Below are positions 55,258 to 63,041 of a stretch of DNA of 64,000 bases, piece by piece. The translations under genes and the position numbers were made by a program. This stretch comes from CBDCGS01 sp965216915 (GTDB lineage Bacteria; Pseudomonadota; Alphaproteobacteria; UBA828), in assembly GCA_965216915.1 (NCBI GenBank), contig CBDCGS010000005.1:423893-487892 (forward strand). The letters are read 5' to 3'. How positions within the stretch are numbered: the first letter of the stretch is position 1; every line of letters begins with the position of its first letter. The notes below the pieces were generated by a model. It was given only the letters and a program-made list of their open reading frames with translations, did no database searches and was not told where the DNA came from.

Positions 55258-56436
55258 ATGCGTCGCCACCCGTTAAGACACAAGCCCGCCTGCGTTGCGT
55301 TGATGCTGGCCGCGCTGACGCTGGCCACGCTGCTGCTCGCCGGCACGCGGGCGCTGGCGCACGAGGTAAGACCGGCGATCGCGGATCTCGCGTTCGACGG
55401 CGCGGGCGGCTACACCGTGACGATCTCGCTCAACCTCGAGGCACTGGTTGCCGAGATCGGCCCCGACCATGAGGACACGGCGTCCTCGCCCAACGCGGTA
55501 CGCTACGACACGCTGCGGGCGCTGCCGCCCGAAGCGCTGGCAGAGGCCTTCGAGCGTTTCGCGCCGCAGCTCCTCGCGGGGATCCACCTCGCCGCCGGCG
55601 GGACCCGCCTCACGCCTGCCATCGCCGCGCCCGCCATCCCGCCGATCGGCGATCTGGCGCTCGCGCGCATCTCCACGCTCACGCTGACCGGCACCCTGCC
55701 CGCCGATGTCGAGACGCTGACTTGGGCGTGGGACGAACGTTTCGGCGCGATCGTTCTGCGCCTCGCCACCGCGCCCGATGACGCGGCGGAGGACGAACAA
55801 GATCTCTACGCCGCCTACCTCCAGAACGGCGCGACCAGCGAGCCGATCCCGGTGGTCGGCGCCCCGCGGCAAAGCCTCCTCGCGGTGATCGGCCAATATC
55901 TCGAGATCGGCTTCACCCACATCCTGCCCAAAGGGCTCGATCACATCCTCTTCGTGGTCGGGCTGTTCCTGCTGAGCACGCGCCTCGGCGCGCTGCTCTG
56001 GCAAATCTCGAGCTTCACGGTCGCGCACACGGTGACGCTGGCGCTCGGCGTGCTCGAGGTGGTGCACATCTCGCCCGCCATCGTGGAGCCGCTGATCGCC
56101 GCCTCGATCATCTATGTCTGCGTCGAGAACGTGATCTCAGACAAGCTGCAGCGCTGGCGGCCGGTCGTCGTCTTCGGCTTCGGCCTGCTGCACGGCCTCG
56201 GCTTGGCCGGCGTGCTGAACGAGGTCGGCCTGCAATCGGGCCAGCTCGCCGCCGGGCTGATCGCCTTCAATGTCGGAGTCGAGCTCGGCCAGCTCACCGT
56301 GATCGCGGGCTGCTTCCTCGCGGTTGGCCTCTGGTTCCGGCGCAAGAGCTACTACCGACGCGCGGTGACGATCCCGGCCTCGGTCGTGATTGCGGCGATC
56401 GGCGCGTTCTGGCTCGTCGAACGGACGCTGCTGTAG
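55258..56436 (+). CDS. HupE/UreJ-family membrane protein
   Basis: A 392-residue protein with a signal-like N-terminus (CVALMLAALTLATLLLAGTR then ALAHEVRPA), a periplasmic domain of about 200 residues, and a C-terminal HupE/UreJ membrane domain with six helices. Diagnostic pieces are GFTHILPKGLDHILFVVGLF, SFTVAHTVTLALGVLEVV and VFGFGLLHGLGLAGVLNEVG, whose histidines are typical of the family. HupE and UreJ proteins supply nickel to hydrogenase or urease. No hydrogenase or urease is nearby, so the metal and purpose remain open. Confidence 0.88.
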   Translation: MRRHPLRHKPACVALMLAALTLATLLLAGTRALAHEVRPAIADLAFDGAGGYTVTISLNLEALVAEIGPDHEDTASSPNAVRYDTLRALPPEALAEAFERFAPQLLAGIHLAAGGTRLTPAIAAPAIPPIGDLALARISTLTLTGTLPADVETLTWAWDERFGAIVLRLATAPDDAAEDEQDLYAAYLQNGATSEPIPVVGAPRQSLLAVIGQYLEIGFTHILPKGLDHILFVVGLFLLSTRLGALLWQISSFTVAHTVTLALGVLEVVHISPAIVEPLIAASIIYVCVENVISDKLQRWRPVVVFGFGLLHGLGLAGVLNEVGLQSGQLAAGLIAFNVGVELGQLTVIAGCFLAVGLWFRRKSYYRRAVTIPASVVIAAIGAFWLVERTLL

Positions 56437-56446
56437 GGAACCGGCG

Positions 56447-56549
56447 CTAGAGCAAATCCCGAGCAGGTGGAACCACCTGCGACGACGCATTTGCGTCAAT
56501 CTCAATGAGAGAGAGCCTGTCGCGTGAGCATGAGCGCGCGTGACATGGT
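56447..56549. repeat. Palindromic extragenic element
   Basis: This short gap contains GCAGGTGG-AA-CCACCTGC (56463-56480), an 8-bp inverted repeat, and ACGCA-TT-TGCGT a few bases later. The flank CTAGAGCAAATCCCGAGCAG has the look of a dispersed alphaproteobacterial palindrome. It also lies between two convergent gene ends and could serve as a bidirectional terminator. Confidence 0.55.
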
Positions 56550-57131
56550 CTAGTTCCAGTAGAACGTGAGCGCGCCGTGGCCGAATTCGAAATTGGTGAG
56601 CCGGCGCAGATAGCTCATGCCGAGGAGCGAGACCGGCGTGTTCGCGTCGATCACCACGGCCTCGACGTCGTACACCCAGTTGCCTTCGACGCGCATGCTC
56701 TCGATGGTGATCGGGGCAACGCGCGCCAAGCCGTTCGCGGTGTGAACCTGCGCGTAGTAGTCATCGTCGTTGAGATCGAGGCCGATCTGGTCCGCATCCT
56801 CGCGCGAGAGCGCGACCATCGAAGCCCCCGTGTCGACCATGAAGTTCACGATCGTGCTGCCGATCATGACGTCGACGTAATAATGCCCGTCGCTCGAAAC
56901 GGGGATCGCCAGCATGCCACCGCCATAGCCGGCGCTCTCGGTCCGCGCCGTGCGACCAGACTGCCTGCGCTCGTCGATCAGCGTTGCGGAGCCTGACCGC
57001 CGCTCCTCGGATGCATCGGGCGCCTTGCCGGCCAGCCCCTCCAGGCCGTCACCGCTATGCTGCAGCACGACCACCGCGACCACACAGATCGCGAGGACGA
57101 ACAGGGCATTGCGAACGGTCTTGTTGAGCAC
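56550..57131 (-). CDS. Membrane-anchored retropepsin-like aspartic protease (clan AA)
   Basis: A 193-residue protein with one N-terminal membrane helix (ALFVLAICVVAVVVLQ), a polar linker, and a single-domain aspartic protease with the active-site motif NFMVDTGASMVALSREDADQ and the flap-side IDANTPVSLLGMSYLRRLTN. This arrangement is the TIGR02281/retropepsin-like family common in alphaproteobacteria. It would act as a dimer at the periplasmic side. The GTG at 57131 is preferred to one at 57146 because AAGG lies closer. Substrate unknown. Confidence 0.88.
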   Translation of the reverse strand: MLNKTVRNALFVLAICVVAVVVLQHSGDGLEGLAGKAPDASEERRSGSATLIDERRQSGRTARTESAGYGGGMLAIPVSSDGHYYVDVMIGSTIVNFMVDTGASMVALSREDADQIGLDLNDDDYYAQVHTANGLARVAPITIESMRVEGNWVYDVEAVVIDANTPVSLLGMSYLRRLTNFEFGHGALTFYWN

Positions 57132-57234
57132 GCGGCCTTCTCCCACTGCCGCGCGCAGTGTGACCGTGTTTTCTGAAAAATTCGCTGCGCGCCTTGGTTA
57201 ACCCCCGATCGCTCGTCGTCTCGGAAGGCTGCGC

Positions 57235-57993
57235 TCACGCTTCCCACAGCACCTCGGGATAGTCGAGCCACCAGGACGCGCGCAGGTACCAGCTCGAGAC
57301 ATAGTCGACGGGCACGAGCGTCATCATGTGCGGATAGAGGCCCGAGGGCTGATAGGCGACGGTCGCGTTGCCCGCGTGAATCTCGGCCACCTTGAAATCG
57401 TTGGTCGGGATGTTGAGGAGCTGCTTGATCGGCTTGCCGCCTTTCTCAGGGTGCGGAAATTTGCGGATCTGCAGGAACTCGCCGTCGATATCCTTGCCGA
57501 GCTTGGTCTCGAGGGGCTCGTCCCAGCCCATCGGCGCGACGCTGGTCGCGTTGAAGCTGATGCGGAACAGCTGCTCGCCATAGCGCACGCACGAGCCGAA
57601 GATCTGGCTGCCGTTGTAGGAGAGGCGCGCGTCGTCGCAATGCTGCGCCGGCCAGCCGTAGATCTCGCGTTCGAAGGTGAGCGCCATGTCGTGGGCGACC
57701 CAGATGTGGTTGACATACCAGCCGAAGCGGTCGCCGTAGCGCACTTTGATGGCGGTCAGGCACTCGCGGTAGATGTCGAGTGTGTGGCTCGGTTGTGACA
57801 TGTCGCCGACCCAGGCCAGCATCGTGCCGTCGCCCCAGGGCTCGAGCGGCTCGGGCACCTCCCACGCGACGGCATCGGGATCGGCCCTGTAGATGACCAG
57901 CAACAGCCGGCTCCGGTCGGTCGCCTCGAAGGGCGGCGCCGTGTAGGACGGCGCTGTGAGCGGCATCGAATAGCCTTCTTCGTGTTCCTTCAT
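57235..57993 (-). CDS. Acetoacetate decarboxylase-like protein lacking both active-site lysines
   Basis: A 252-residue superfamily member. The catalytic segment is REIYGWPAQHCD; aligned with RELSAYPKKLG of the classical enzyme, Lys115 is Ala and Lys116 is Gln. The fold marks are conserved (LLLVIYRADPDAVAWEVPEP, MLAWVGDMSQPSHTLDIYRE). A decarboxylation through a Schiff base is therefore unlikely. The ATG has GGGAGGGAG upstream. It is divergent from an SDR gene 124 bases away. Confidence 0.82.
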   Translation of the reverse strand: MKEHEEGYSMPLTAPSYTAPPFEATDRSRLLLVIYRADPDAVAWEVPEPLEPWGDGTMLAWVGDMSQPSHTLDIYRECLTAIKVRYGDRFGWYVNHIWVAHDMALTFEREIYGWPAQHCDDARLSYNGSQIFGSCVRYGEQLFRISFNATSVAPMGWDEPLETKLGKDIDGEFLQIRKFPHPEKGGKPIKQLLNIPTNDFKVAEIHAGNATVAYQPSGLYPHMMTLVPVDYVSSWYLRASWWLDYPEVLWEA

Positions 57994-58117
57994 GTCTCCC
58001 TCCCACCAGGATCGCGCGTTTCGTTCAGCATCCGCCTAGCACGGCTGTCTTCCCATTTCATCCGTCTTTGCGTATGAGCGAGGCACCTCGACGACCACGG
58101 ATGGCTGGAGAGCGACG

Positions 58118-58885
58118 ATGGCGACGGTTCTCGCGGGCAAGACCGCGCTGGTGACGGGCGCGAGCCAGGGGCTCGGGCAAACCTTCGCGCGCGTGCTCGC
58201 CGCCGCGGGGGCGACCGTGATTCTCGCCGCGCGGCGTGTCGATCGCCTGCAGACCCTCGCGGATGAGGTCGTGGAGGGCGGCGGCACGGCCCATGCGCTC
58301 GCGCTCGACCTGACCGACGAGGAGAGCGTCGATCGCGCGGTGGCGGAGGCCATCGAGACCGCGGGACGGATCGACATCCTGGTCAACAATGCGGGCGTCG
58401 CGGTCAACAAGCTGATCCGCGACATGACGGCGGCGGATTTCGACCTGGTGATGAACACGAATGTGCGCGGCGCGTGGCTGATGGCACAGCGCACGGCACC
58501 ACGTATGATCGCGCAAGGCGGCGGCAAGATCGTCAACCTCTCCTCCGTGATGGCGGATTTCGTGATGCCGGGCGTCGCGGCCTATTGCATGACCAAGACG
58601 GCGATGGTGCCGATGACCCGCGCGATGGCCCTCGAATGGGCGAAGCACAACATCCAGGTCAACGCGCTGGCGCCGGGCTTCGTCGAGACCGAGCTCAACG
58701 CCCCCTTCTTCGCGAGTGAGGCCGGGCAGCGCTTGATCCGCCAGTTCCCAGGCCAAGCGCTGCAGCAGCCGGCCGACCTTGGCGACGCGCTGCTCTTCCT
58801 CTGCTCGACGGCCTCCGATCACGTCACCGGCCAGGTGCTGCGCGTCGATGACGGGCAGGCGCTCGGCGCGTTTCGGCCGCGCTGA
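58118..58885 (+). CDS. SDR-family oxidoreductase
   Basis: A 255-residue classical SDR: ALVTGASQGLGQTFARVLAA, LVNNAG, and YCMTK with serine in NLSSVMADFVMPG. An arginine pair after beta-2 (LAARRVDRLQ) suggests NADP(H), unlike the other three SDRs in the window. The stop overlaps the ATG of the aquaporin gene by one base, so the two are probably translated together. The gene diverges from the second ADC-like gene. Substrate unknown. Confidence 0.9.
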   Translation: MATVLAGKTALVTGASQGLGQTFARVLAAAGATVILAARRVDRLQTLADEVVEGGGTAHALALDLTDEESVDRAVAEAIETAGRIDILVNNAGVAVNKLIRDMTAADFDLVMNTNVRGAWLMAQRTAPRMIAQGGGKIVNLSSVMADFVMPGVAAYCMTKTAMVPMTRAMALEWAKHNIQVNALAPGFVETELNAPFFASEAGQRLIRQFPGQALQQPADLGDALLFLCSTASDHVTGQVLRVDDGQALGAFRPR

Positions 58886-59574
58886 TGGTGGAGGCCTTGG
58901 CCAACCGCGACGATTGGCGTCGCTACGCCTGCGAATTCATCGGCACCTTCGCGCTGGTCGTGTTCGCGGCGGGCGCGGTGGTGGTGGACGCCAAGATGGG
59001 CGGGTCGCTGGGTGCGATCGGCGGCGGGCTGATCTCGGGTCTGATCATCACCATCGTCATCTACACGTTCGGGCACGTCTCCGGCGCGCACGTCAATCCG
59101 GCTCTCTCGATCGCCGCGGCGCTGATCGGCCACCTCTCCTGGCGCCTCGTGCCCGGCTATGTGCTTGCGCAAATGGCGGGCTCCGCGCTCGGCGGCATGT
59201 GCCTCCTTTGGGCGCTTGGCGACCATGGCGCGATGGGGGCAAACCTGCCGAACCTCGGCGTCGGGATCTCGCCGGGCGTCGCCTTCGCGATCGAGCTGTT
59301 TCTCTCTTTCCTACTCATGTGGGTGGTCGCCGGCGTCGGCCTCGACCGGCGCGCGCATGGTCCCTTTGCGGGTATTGCCGTGGGCGCGGTCGTTGGCATC
59401 GAGGTCATGCTGATGGGCCCGGTCGCGGGCGCGGCGATGAACCCGGCGCGCGCCTTCGGGCCGACCATCGCGCTCGACGATTTCACGCATTACTGGATTT
59501 ATGTCGCTGGTCCACTCGCCGGAATGGTAGTGGGTGCCTACATCTATCGCTTCACCCATGCGCTTGGAGATTGA
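58885..59574 (+). CDS. Aquaporin (MIP family)
   Basis: A 229-residue channel with six helices and both half-helix motifs intact: HVSGAHVNPALSIAAAL and GPVAGAAMNPARAFGPTIAL. The final helix pattern HYWIYVAGPLAGMVVGAYIY is classical. The length and the spacing after the second motif favour the water-type aquaporins over GlpF, but the selectivity filter cannot be settled by eye. It may pass water or a small neutral solute linked to the SDR upstream. Confidence 0.92.
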   Translation: MVEALANRDDWRRYACEFIGTFALVVFAAGAVVVDAKMGGSLGAIGGGLISGLIITIVIYTFGHVSGAHVNPALSIAAALIGHLSWRLVPGYVLAQMAGSALGGMCLLWALGDHGAMGANLPNLGVGISPGVAFAIELFLSFLLMWVVAGVGLDRRAHGPFAGIAVGAVVGIEVMLMGPVAGAAMNPARAFGPTIALDDFTHYWIYVAGPLAGMVVGAYIYRFTHALGD

Positions 59575-59606
59575 CCCTTCGCGCAGTGCGGCTTAGCGTG
59601 CGCGCC

Positions 59607-60185
59607 ATGCCATGGGAAAAACAATATGACGAAGCGTTTGTCCTAGAGCGCGCGATGGAGGCGTTCTGGGATCACGGCTACGAGGCCACCTCGGTCAGCG
59701 ACCTCGTGGCCGTCACGGGGATCAACCGTGGTTCGCTCTATGCCGGTTTCAGCGACAAGCGCACGCTCTTCATGCGCGCGCTGGAGCATTACGACCGGAC
59801 ATACCGGACGGACTTTCTCGGCGACCTGGCCGCCAATCACAGCCCGCGTGAGGCAATCTTGGCGGCCTTCCGCGAGGTGAAGGCGAGCACCGAGGGAGGA
59901 GACCGCCGCGGCTGTCTGGTGGTCAACACCGCGCTCGAACTCTCGCCCCACGACCCCGGGGTCGCCGACATCGTGCGTGACATCCTGGTCAATGTGGAAG
60001 CGTTTTTCCGCGATCAGGTCAAGGCCGCGCAGCAAGCCGGCACGATCGACCCGGCGCTCGATGCGAATGAGATGTCGCAAGGGCTGCTCGCGCTTTTCCT
60101 CGGACTGCGCGTGGTTTCGCGCTCGCGGCCGGAGCCGTCGCTGATGGCGGGGATCGTCAAACAAGCGGAAGTCCTACTCGGCTAG
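59607..60185 (+). CDS. TetR-family transcriptional regulator
   Basis: A 192-residue regulator. Residues about 8-55 form the TetR helix-turn-helix (VLERAMEAFWDHGYEATSVS, VTGINRGSLYAGFSDKRTLF). The C-terminal part contains GGDRRGCLVVNTALELSPHD, typical of the TetR_C group that includes AcrR-like regulators of redox or electrophile response. The gene follows the aquaporin after 32 bases and may control the ADC/SDR/aquaporin region. The ligand is unknown. Confidence 0.9.
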   Translation: MPWEKQYDEAFVLERAMEAFWDHGYEATSVSDLVAVTGINRGSLYAGFSDKRTLFMRALEHYDRTYRTDFLGDLAANHSPREAILAAFREVKASTEGGDRRGCLVVNTALELSPHDPGVADIVRDILVNVEAFFRDQVKAAQQAGTIDPALDANEMSQGLLALFLGLRVVSRSRPEPSLMAGIVKQAEVLLG

Positions 60186-60494
60186 GAAAGAAGGTGGCGC
60201 CCCTCCGCGCTGCCAACGCCGCTACCACCTTTGTCGGCTTTCGAACAGGCAGGCGCTGCCCGCGGTCTTGATCGGCGCCGAACCCGACGAAACGCCCGTT
60301 GCACCCCGTTTGACCGAGAGCGTGGCACGCGCCACGCCCATGCGCGCGGTCCTCACCGGCGCTTTTTGTGCGCGGAGCGGCGATTTCGACGGCGCATCTC
60401 CCCGTTCGGAAGGCCCATCACGATCACGTTTTCGTGATTGACATATATTTGCGGAAATCGTTAAATATTTCTGTAATCGCAAAGGAAATGTCTC
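60186..60494. other. 309-base gap: GC-rich first half, promoter region in second half
   Basis: No gene was recognised. Bases 60186-60415 show nothing specific. Bases 60421-60480 are AT-rich and carry the promoter and inverted repeat of the VOC operon, described separately. Confidence 0.5.
60423..60466 (+). promoter_or_regulatory. Promoter with overlapping inverted repeat for the VOC-ArsR-SRPBCC operon
   Basis: TTGACA at 60438-60443 and TTAAAT at 60461-60466 are 17 bases apart, close to consensus. An inverted repeat ATCACG-TTTT-CGTGAT (60423-60438) abuts the -35 and may be an operator for the ArsR-type regulator encoded in the operon. A looser GAAAT/ATTTC pair surrounds the -10. The first gene starts about 25 bases downstream of the predicted start. 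Confidence 0.65.
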
Positions 60495-60953
60495 ATGGCT
60501 TCGCGGTCTCGCCCGTCGCTCGGCTCCGCAGTGATCTACAAAGACCCGTTCGCCGCGCTCGATTGGCTGGAGAAGGCCTTTGGCTTTGAGCGCACGATGG
60601 TCATCGCCAATGCCGAGGGCAAGCTCGAGCATTCCGAGATGACCTTCGGAGACGGCTATCTCATGGTCGGGCCCGAGTGGATCGATCACGTGGCGAGCCC
60701 GGCCAGCGTCGGTGGCAAGAACACGCAGCTGATCCACGTCCATGTCACGGACGACATCGACGCCCACTGCGCCCGCGCGCTCGCCGCGGGTGCCGAGATC
60801 GTGCGCCCGCTCGCCGACCAGTTCTACGGCGACCGCACCTATGCGGTGCGTGATCCCGAAGGGCATGTCTGGTCGTTCGGCCAGACCGTGCGCGCGGTGA
60901 CGCGCGAGGAGGCTGAAGCCGAAACCGGCCTCACGATCGACGGCTGGTCATGA
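60495..60953 (+). CDS. VOC/glyoxalase-fold protein
   Basis: A 152-residue protein of the vicinal oxygen chelate superfamily, PhnB-like. It shows LGSAVIYKDPFAALDWLEKA FGFE-type opening, HSEMTFGDGYLMVGPEW, VHVTDDIDAHCARALAAGAE and RTYAVRDPEGHVWSFGQTV. These mark two beta-alpha-beta-beta-beta modules. The reaction is unknown. The stop overlaps the start of the ArsR gene by four bases. Confidence 0.88.
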   Translation: MASRSRPSLGSAVIYKDPFAALDWLEKAFGFERTMVIANAEGKLEHSEMTFGDGYLMVGPEWIDHVASPASVGGKNTQLIHVHVTDDIDAHCARALAAGAEIVRPLADQFYGDRTYAVRDPEGHVWSFGQTVRAVTREEAEAETGLTIDGWS

Positions 60954-61309
60954 CGCGCGCGCTGGCGCTCGACCGCACGCTCGCCGCGCTCGCCGACCCG
61001 CACCGCCGTGCCGTGATCGAGCACCTACGTGAGGCGCCGCGGCGTGCGGGCGAGCTTGCCACGCTCACGGGGTTGAGCCCGTCGGCCATGAGCCGCCACC
61101 TGCGCACGCTTCGCCTCAGCGGCTTGATCGAGGAGAGCCATCCGCCTTTCGACACGCGTGTGCGCATCTATCGCCTACGCCCGGCGCCGATCGCGGACCT
61201 TCGCGACTGGCTGGCCGAGACCGAGCAGCTCTGGTCCACCCGGCTCGCCGCCTTCAAGGCCCATGTCGAGCGCGCGCCCGAGGCGCCCGAGCCTGCGGAC
61301 ACAGGATGA
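60950..61309 (+). CDS. ArsR-family helix-turn-helix regulator
   Basis: A 119-residue winged-helix protein: LDRTLAALADPHRRAVIEHL, then AGELATLTGLSPSAMSRHLR TLR-type recognition helix and VRIYRLRPAPIADLRDWLAE. No metal-binding cysteines are present, so it belongs to the non-metal ArsR group that is often encoded with SRPBCC proteins. Four-base overlaps on both sides mean tight coupling. It probably represses its own operon through the inverted repeat at 60423. Confidence 0.9.
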   Translation: MTRALALDRTLAALADPHRRAVIEHLREAPRRAGELATLTGLSPSAMSRHLRTLRLSGLIEESHPPFDTRVRIYRLRPAPIADLRDWLAETEQLWSTRLAAFKAHVERAPEAPEPADTG

Positions 61310-61785
61310 GCCGCGTCGTCGTCGCGCTCCGCGTCCAGGCCACGCCGGTGCGAAGCTTCGCCGTGTTCACGGAGGACATCGCCAGCTGGTGGCGGCCCAA
61401 CCAGCTGTTCCGCTTCGTCGCCGGACGGCCGCCCGGCACGCTCGCCTTCGAGCCCCGCGAGGGCGGTCGCTTCACCGAGACATTCGACGACGGCAGCGTC
61501 TTCGAGATCGGTCGCGTCACCGTGTGGGCGCCGGGCGCCCGCCTCGCCTTCACCTGGCGTCAAGCGAGCTTTGCGCCCGACCAGGAAACCCGCGTCGAGG
61601 TCACCTTCGAGGCCGTCGGCGCCGAAACCCGCGTCACCGTCACCCACCATGGCTGGGAAACCGTGCCGCCGGCCCATGTCGCGCGCCATGGCTTTCCCGA
61701 CGGGATCTTCCTGCGGCGCCACGGCGAGTGGTGGCAGACCTTGTTGGCGTCGTTGGCAACGCGCCTGGTTGCGCCCGACCCGTAG
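61306..61785 (+). CDS. SRPBCC/AHSA1-domain protein
   Basis: A 159-residue protein of the Aha1/START-like fold: TPVRSFAVFTEDIASWWRPN, EPREGGRFTETFDDGSVFEI, and VTVTHHGWETVPPAHVARHG. Such proteins bind hydrophobic ligands and commonly form operons with an ArsR regulator, as here. The ligand is unknown. It is the third gene of the operon. Confidence 0.9.
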   Translation: MSRVVVALRVQATPVRSFAVFTEDIASWWRPNQLFRFVAGRPPGTLAFEPREGGRFTETFDDGSVFEIGRVTVWAPGARLAFTWRQASFAPDQETRVEVTFEAVGAETRVTVTHHGWETVPPAHVARHGFPDGIFLRRHGEWWQTLLASLATRLVAPDP

Positions 61786-61848
61786 CATCCAACCCTTCCG
61801 CATGGGCTGGCGCGGTCTTTCGCGCGTGGGTGCACGCCCAACGAAAAC

Positions 61849-61876
61849 AGGACCGGGTGTGCGCACACCCGGTCCT
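61849..61876. terminator. Perfect 28-base palindrome
   Basis: Bases 61849-61862 and 61863-61876 are exact reverse complements (arm AGGACCGGGTGTGC). On the minus strand it is followed by TGTTTTCG, so it can act as a terminator for transcripts arriving from the right. The next hairpin lies nine bases away. Confidence 0.6.
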
Positions 61877-61885
61877 AGAATTAGA

Positions 61886-61909
61886 GGCCCAGTCGCCCCC
61901 GGCTGGGCC
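61886..61909. terminator. Second hairpin in the same gap
   Basis: GGCCCAG (61886-61892) and CTGGGCC (61903-61909) pair with a ten-base loop. With the palindrome just upstream it forms a two-hairpin block between convergent transcription units. Confidence 0.55.
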
Positions 61910-62087
61910 CTTAACCGTCTACCTGCTGTTCGCCTGACGCCAGCGCCCCACAAGCTCGGGTCACCCTCCCAACGATGGCCTCGCTTGACCTTCAAGGCGT
62001 CCGTTCAAACGTCACCATCGCCAGGACTGAGTAGACGAAATTCGGCGAAGATCATCAAGTAAAAAACGCACCTCTGCGCAAGAAAAC

Positions 62088-62142
62088 TGTGGATAAATAC
62101 TGTGGATATCCTCGCGCACCTTGCGTCGTATGCTGTGGATAA
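62088..62142 (+). other. Cluster of three DnaA-box sequences
   Basis: TGTGGATAA at 62088-62096, TGTGGATAT at 62101-62109 and TGTGGATAA at 62134-62142 are all in the same orientation. The first and third are perfect complements of the consensus TTATCCACA; the second has one change. Just left is an AT-richer stretch (AAGTAAAAAACG). The site is intergenic. It could be part of a replication origin or a DnaA-titrating or reactivating site. Confidence 0.7.
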
Positions 62143-62219
62143 CGCGTGAACAACTCGTCCGGGCCTTTACGAAAGGTCTCGGCGCGACAACGCGCTATGG
62201 CCGGCGGGTCGATCGGAGC

Positions 62220-63020
62220 TCAGGCGCCCTCCTTGAGGCGCGCCGCGTAGAGCCCATCGGCCGCGCAGGTGTCGACGTCGGTGATCAAGAGGCCGGCCGA
62301 GCCATAGGGGAGCCACGCGAGACAATCGCCCTCCGGCCCGATCACCGCGGTGGCCGATTCCTGGTAGCGGAGCGCGTAGTTGACGCTCGCGAAGAAAATC
62401 CGATTCTCCGCTGCGCGGCAGACCATCGCCTTTTCGACGAACGGCGCCTCGGCGGCGTCCCATGTCGTGCGCGGACGCCCGGTTTGATCGCTGCCGGTCA
62501 GCGTCGGGTGGAAGACGATCTTCGCGCCGCGCGCCGCGGCCCAGCGCACGGTTTCCGGATAGCGCCAGCCCTCGTGGCAGATCGCGATGCCGAATGGGAT
62601 GCCCCGGCACGCGAACAGCTGGCGTCCCTCTCCGGCCGCATAGTGGGCTTCCTCCTCCGGCGCCAGCTGGACCTTCGCCTGGCAGCCGGTCAGCGCGCCT
62701 TGGTCCGAGATGACGAACGCGGCGTTGAGGAGCCCCGCGGGGCTCCCCCACTCCATCGGCAAGATGACGTGGATGCCATGCGCCTGCGCGATTTCGCACG
62801 CCCGCGCGCGCGCCGCATCGAGAGCCGCCGGGTCGTGCGTCTCGACCGCGAAGTCCCAGCCGCGCAGGCCCGGCACGTAGGTTTCGGGAAAGCAGACGAG
62901 ATCGGCGCCGCTTGCCGCGGCCTCCGCGGTCAAGCGCGCGACATGGGCCAGCGCCCCCGCGATCGACCCCGCCACCGGCGGCGATGCGAGGGCGATACGC
63001 AGGGTGGCATTCTTTTCCAT
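62220..63020 (-). CDS. Carbon-nitrogen hydrolase (nitrilase superfamily)
   Basis: A 266-residue enzyme. The Glu-Lys-Cys triad is visible: Glu in LVCFPETYVPG, Lys in GCQAKVQLAPEEE, Cys in IAICHEGWRYPE. The size and the C-terminal VIGPEGDCLAWLPYGSAGLL fit the amidase/N-carbamoylase branch. It probably hydrolyses a linear amide or carbamoyl compound. The ATG at 63020 follows an in-frame GTG at 63023. Its substrate cannot be inferred from the neighbouring FkbM gene. Confidence 0.9.
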   Translation of the reverse strand: MEKNATLRIALASPPVAGSIAGALAHVARLTAEAAASGADLVCFPETYVPGLRGWDFAVETHDPAALDAARARACEIAQAHGIHVILPMEWGSPAGLLNAAFVISDQGALTGCQAKVQLAPEEEAHYAAGEGRQLFACRGIPFGIAICHEGWRYPETVRWAAARGAKIVFHPTLTGSDQTGRPRTTWDAAEAPFVEKAMVCRAAENRIFFASVNYALRYQESATAVIGPEGDCLAWLPYGSAGLLITDVDTCAADGLYAARLKEGA

Positions 63021-63041
63021 CACGCCGACGAGCTTACCGCG

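Noticed and set aside
61786..62219. Chromosomal replication origin as a firm call
   Set aside because: The DnaA boxes are real, but usual origin neighbours are missing and flanking genes converge. Reported as a DnaA-box cluster only.
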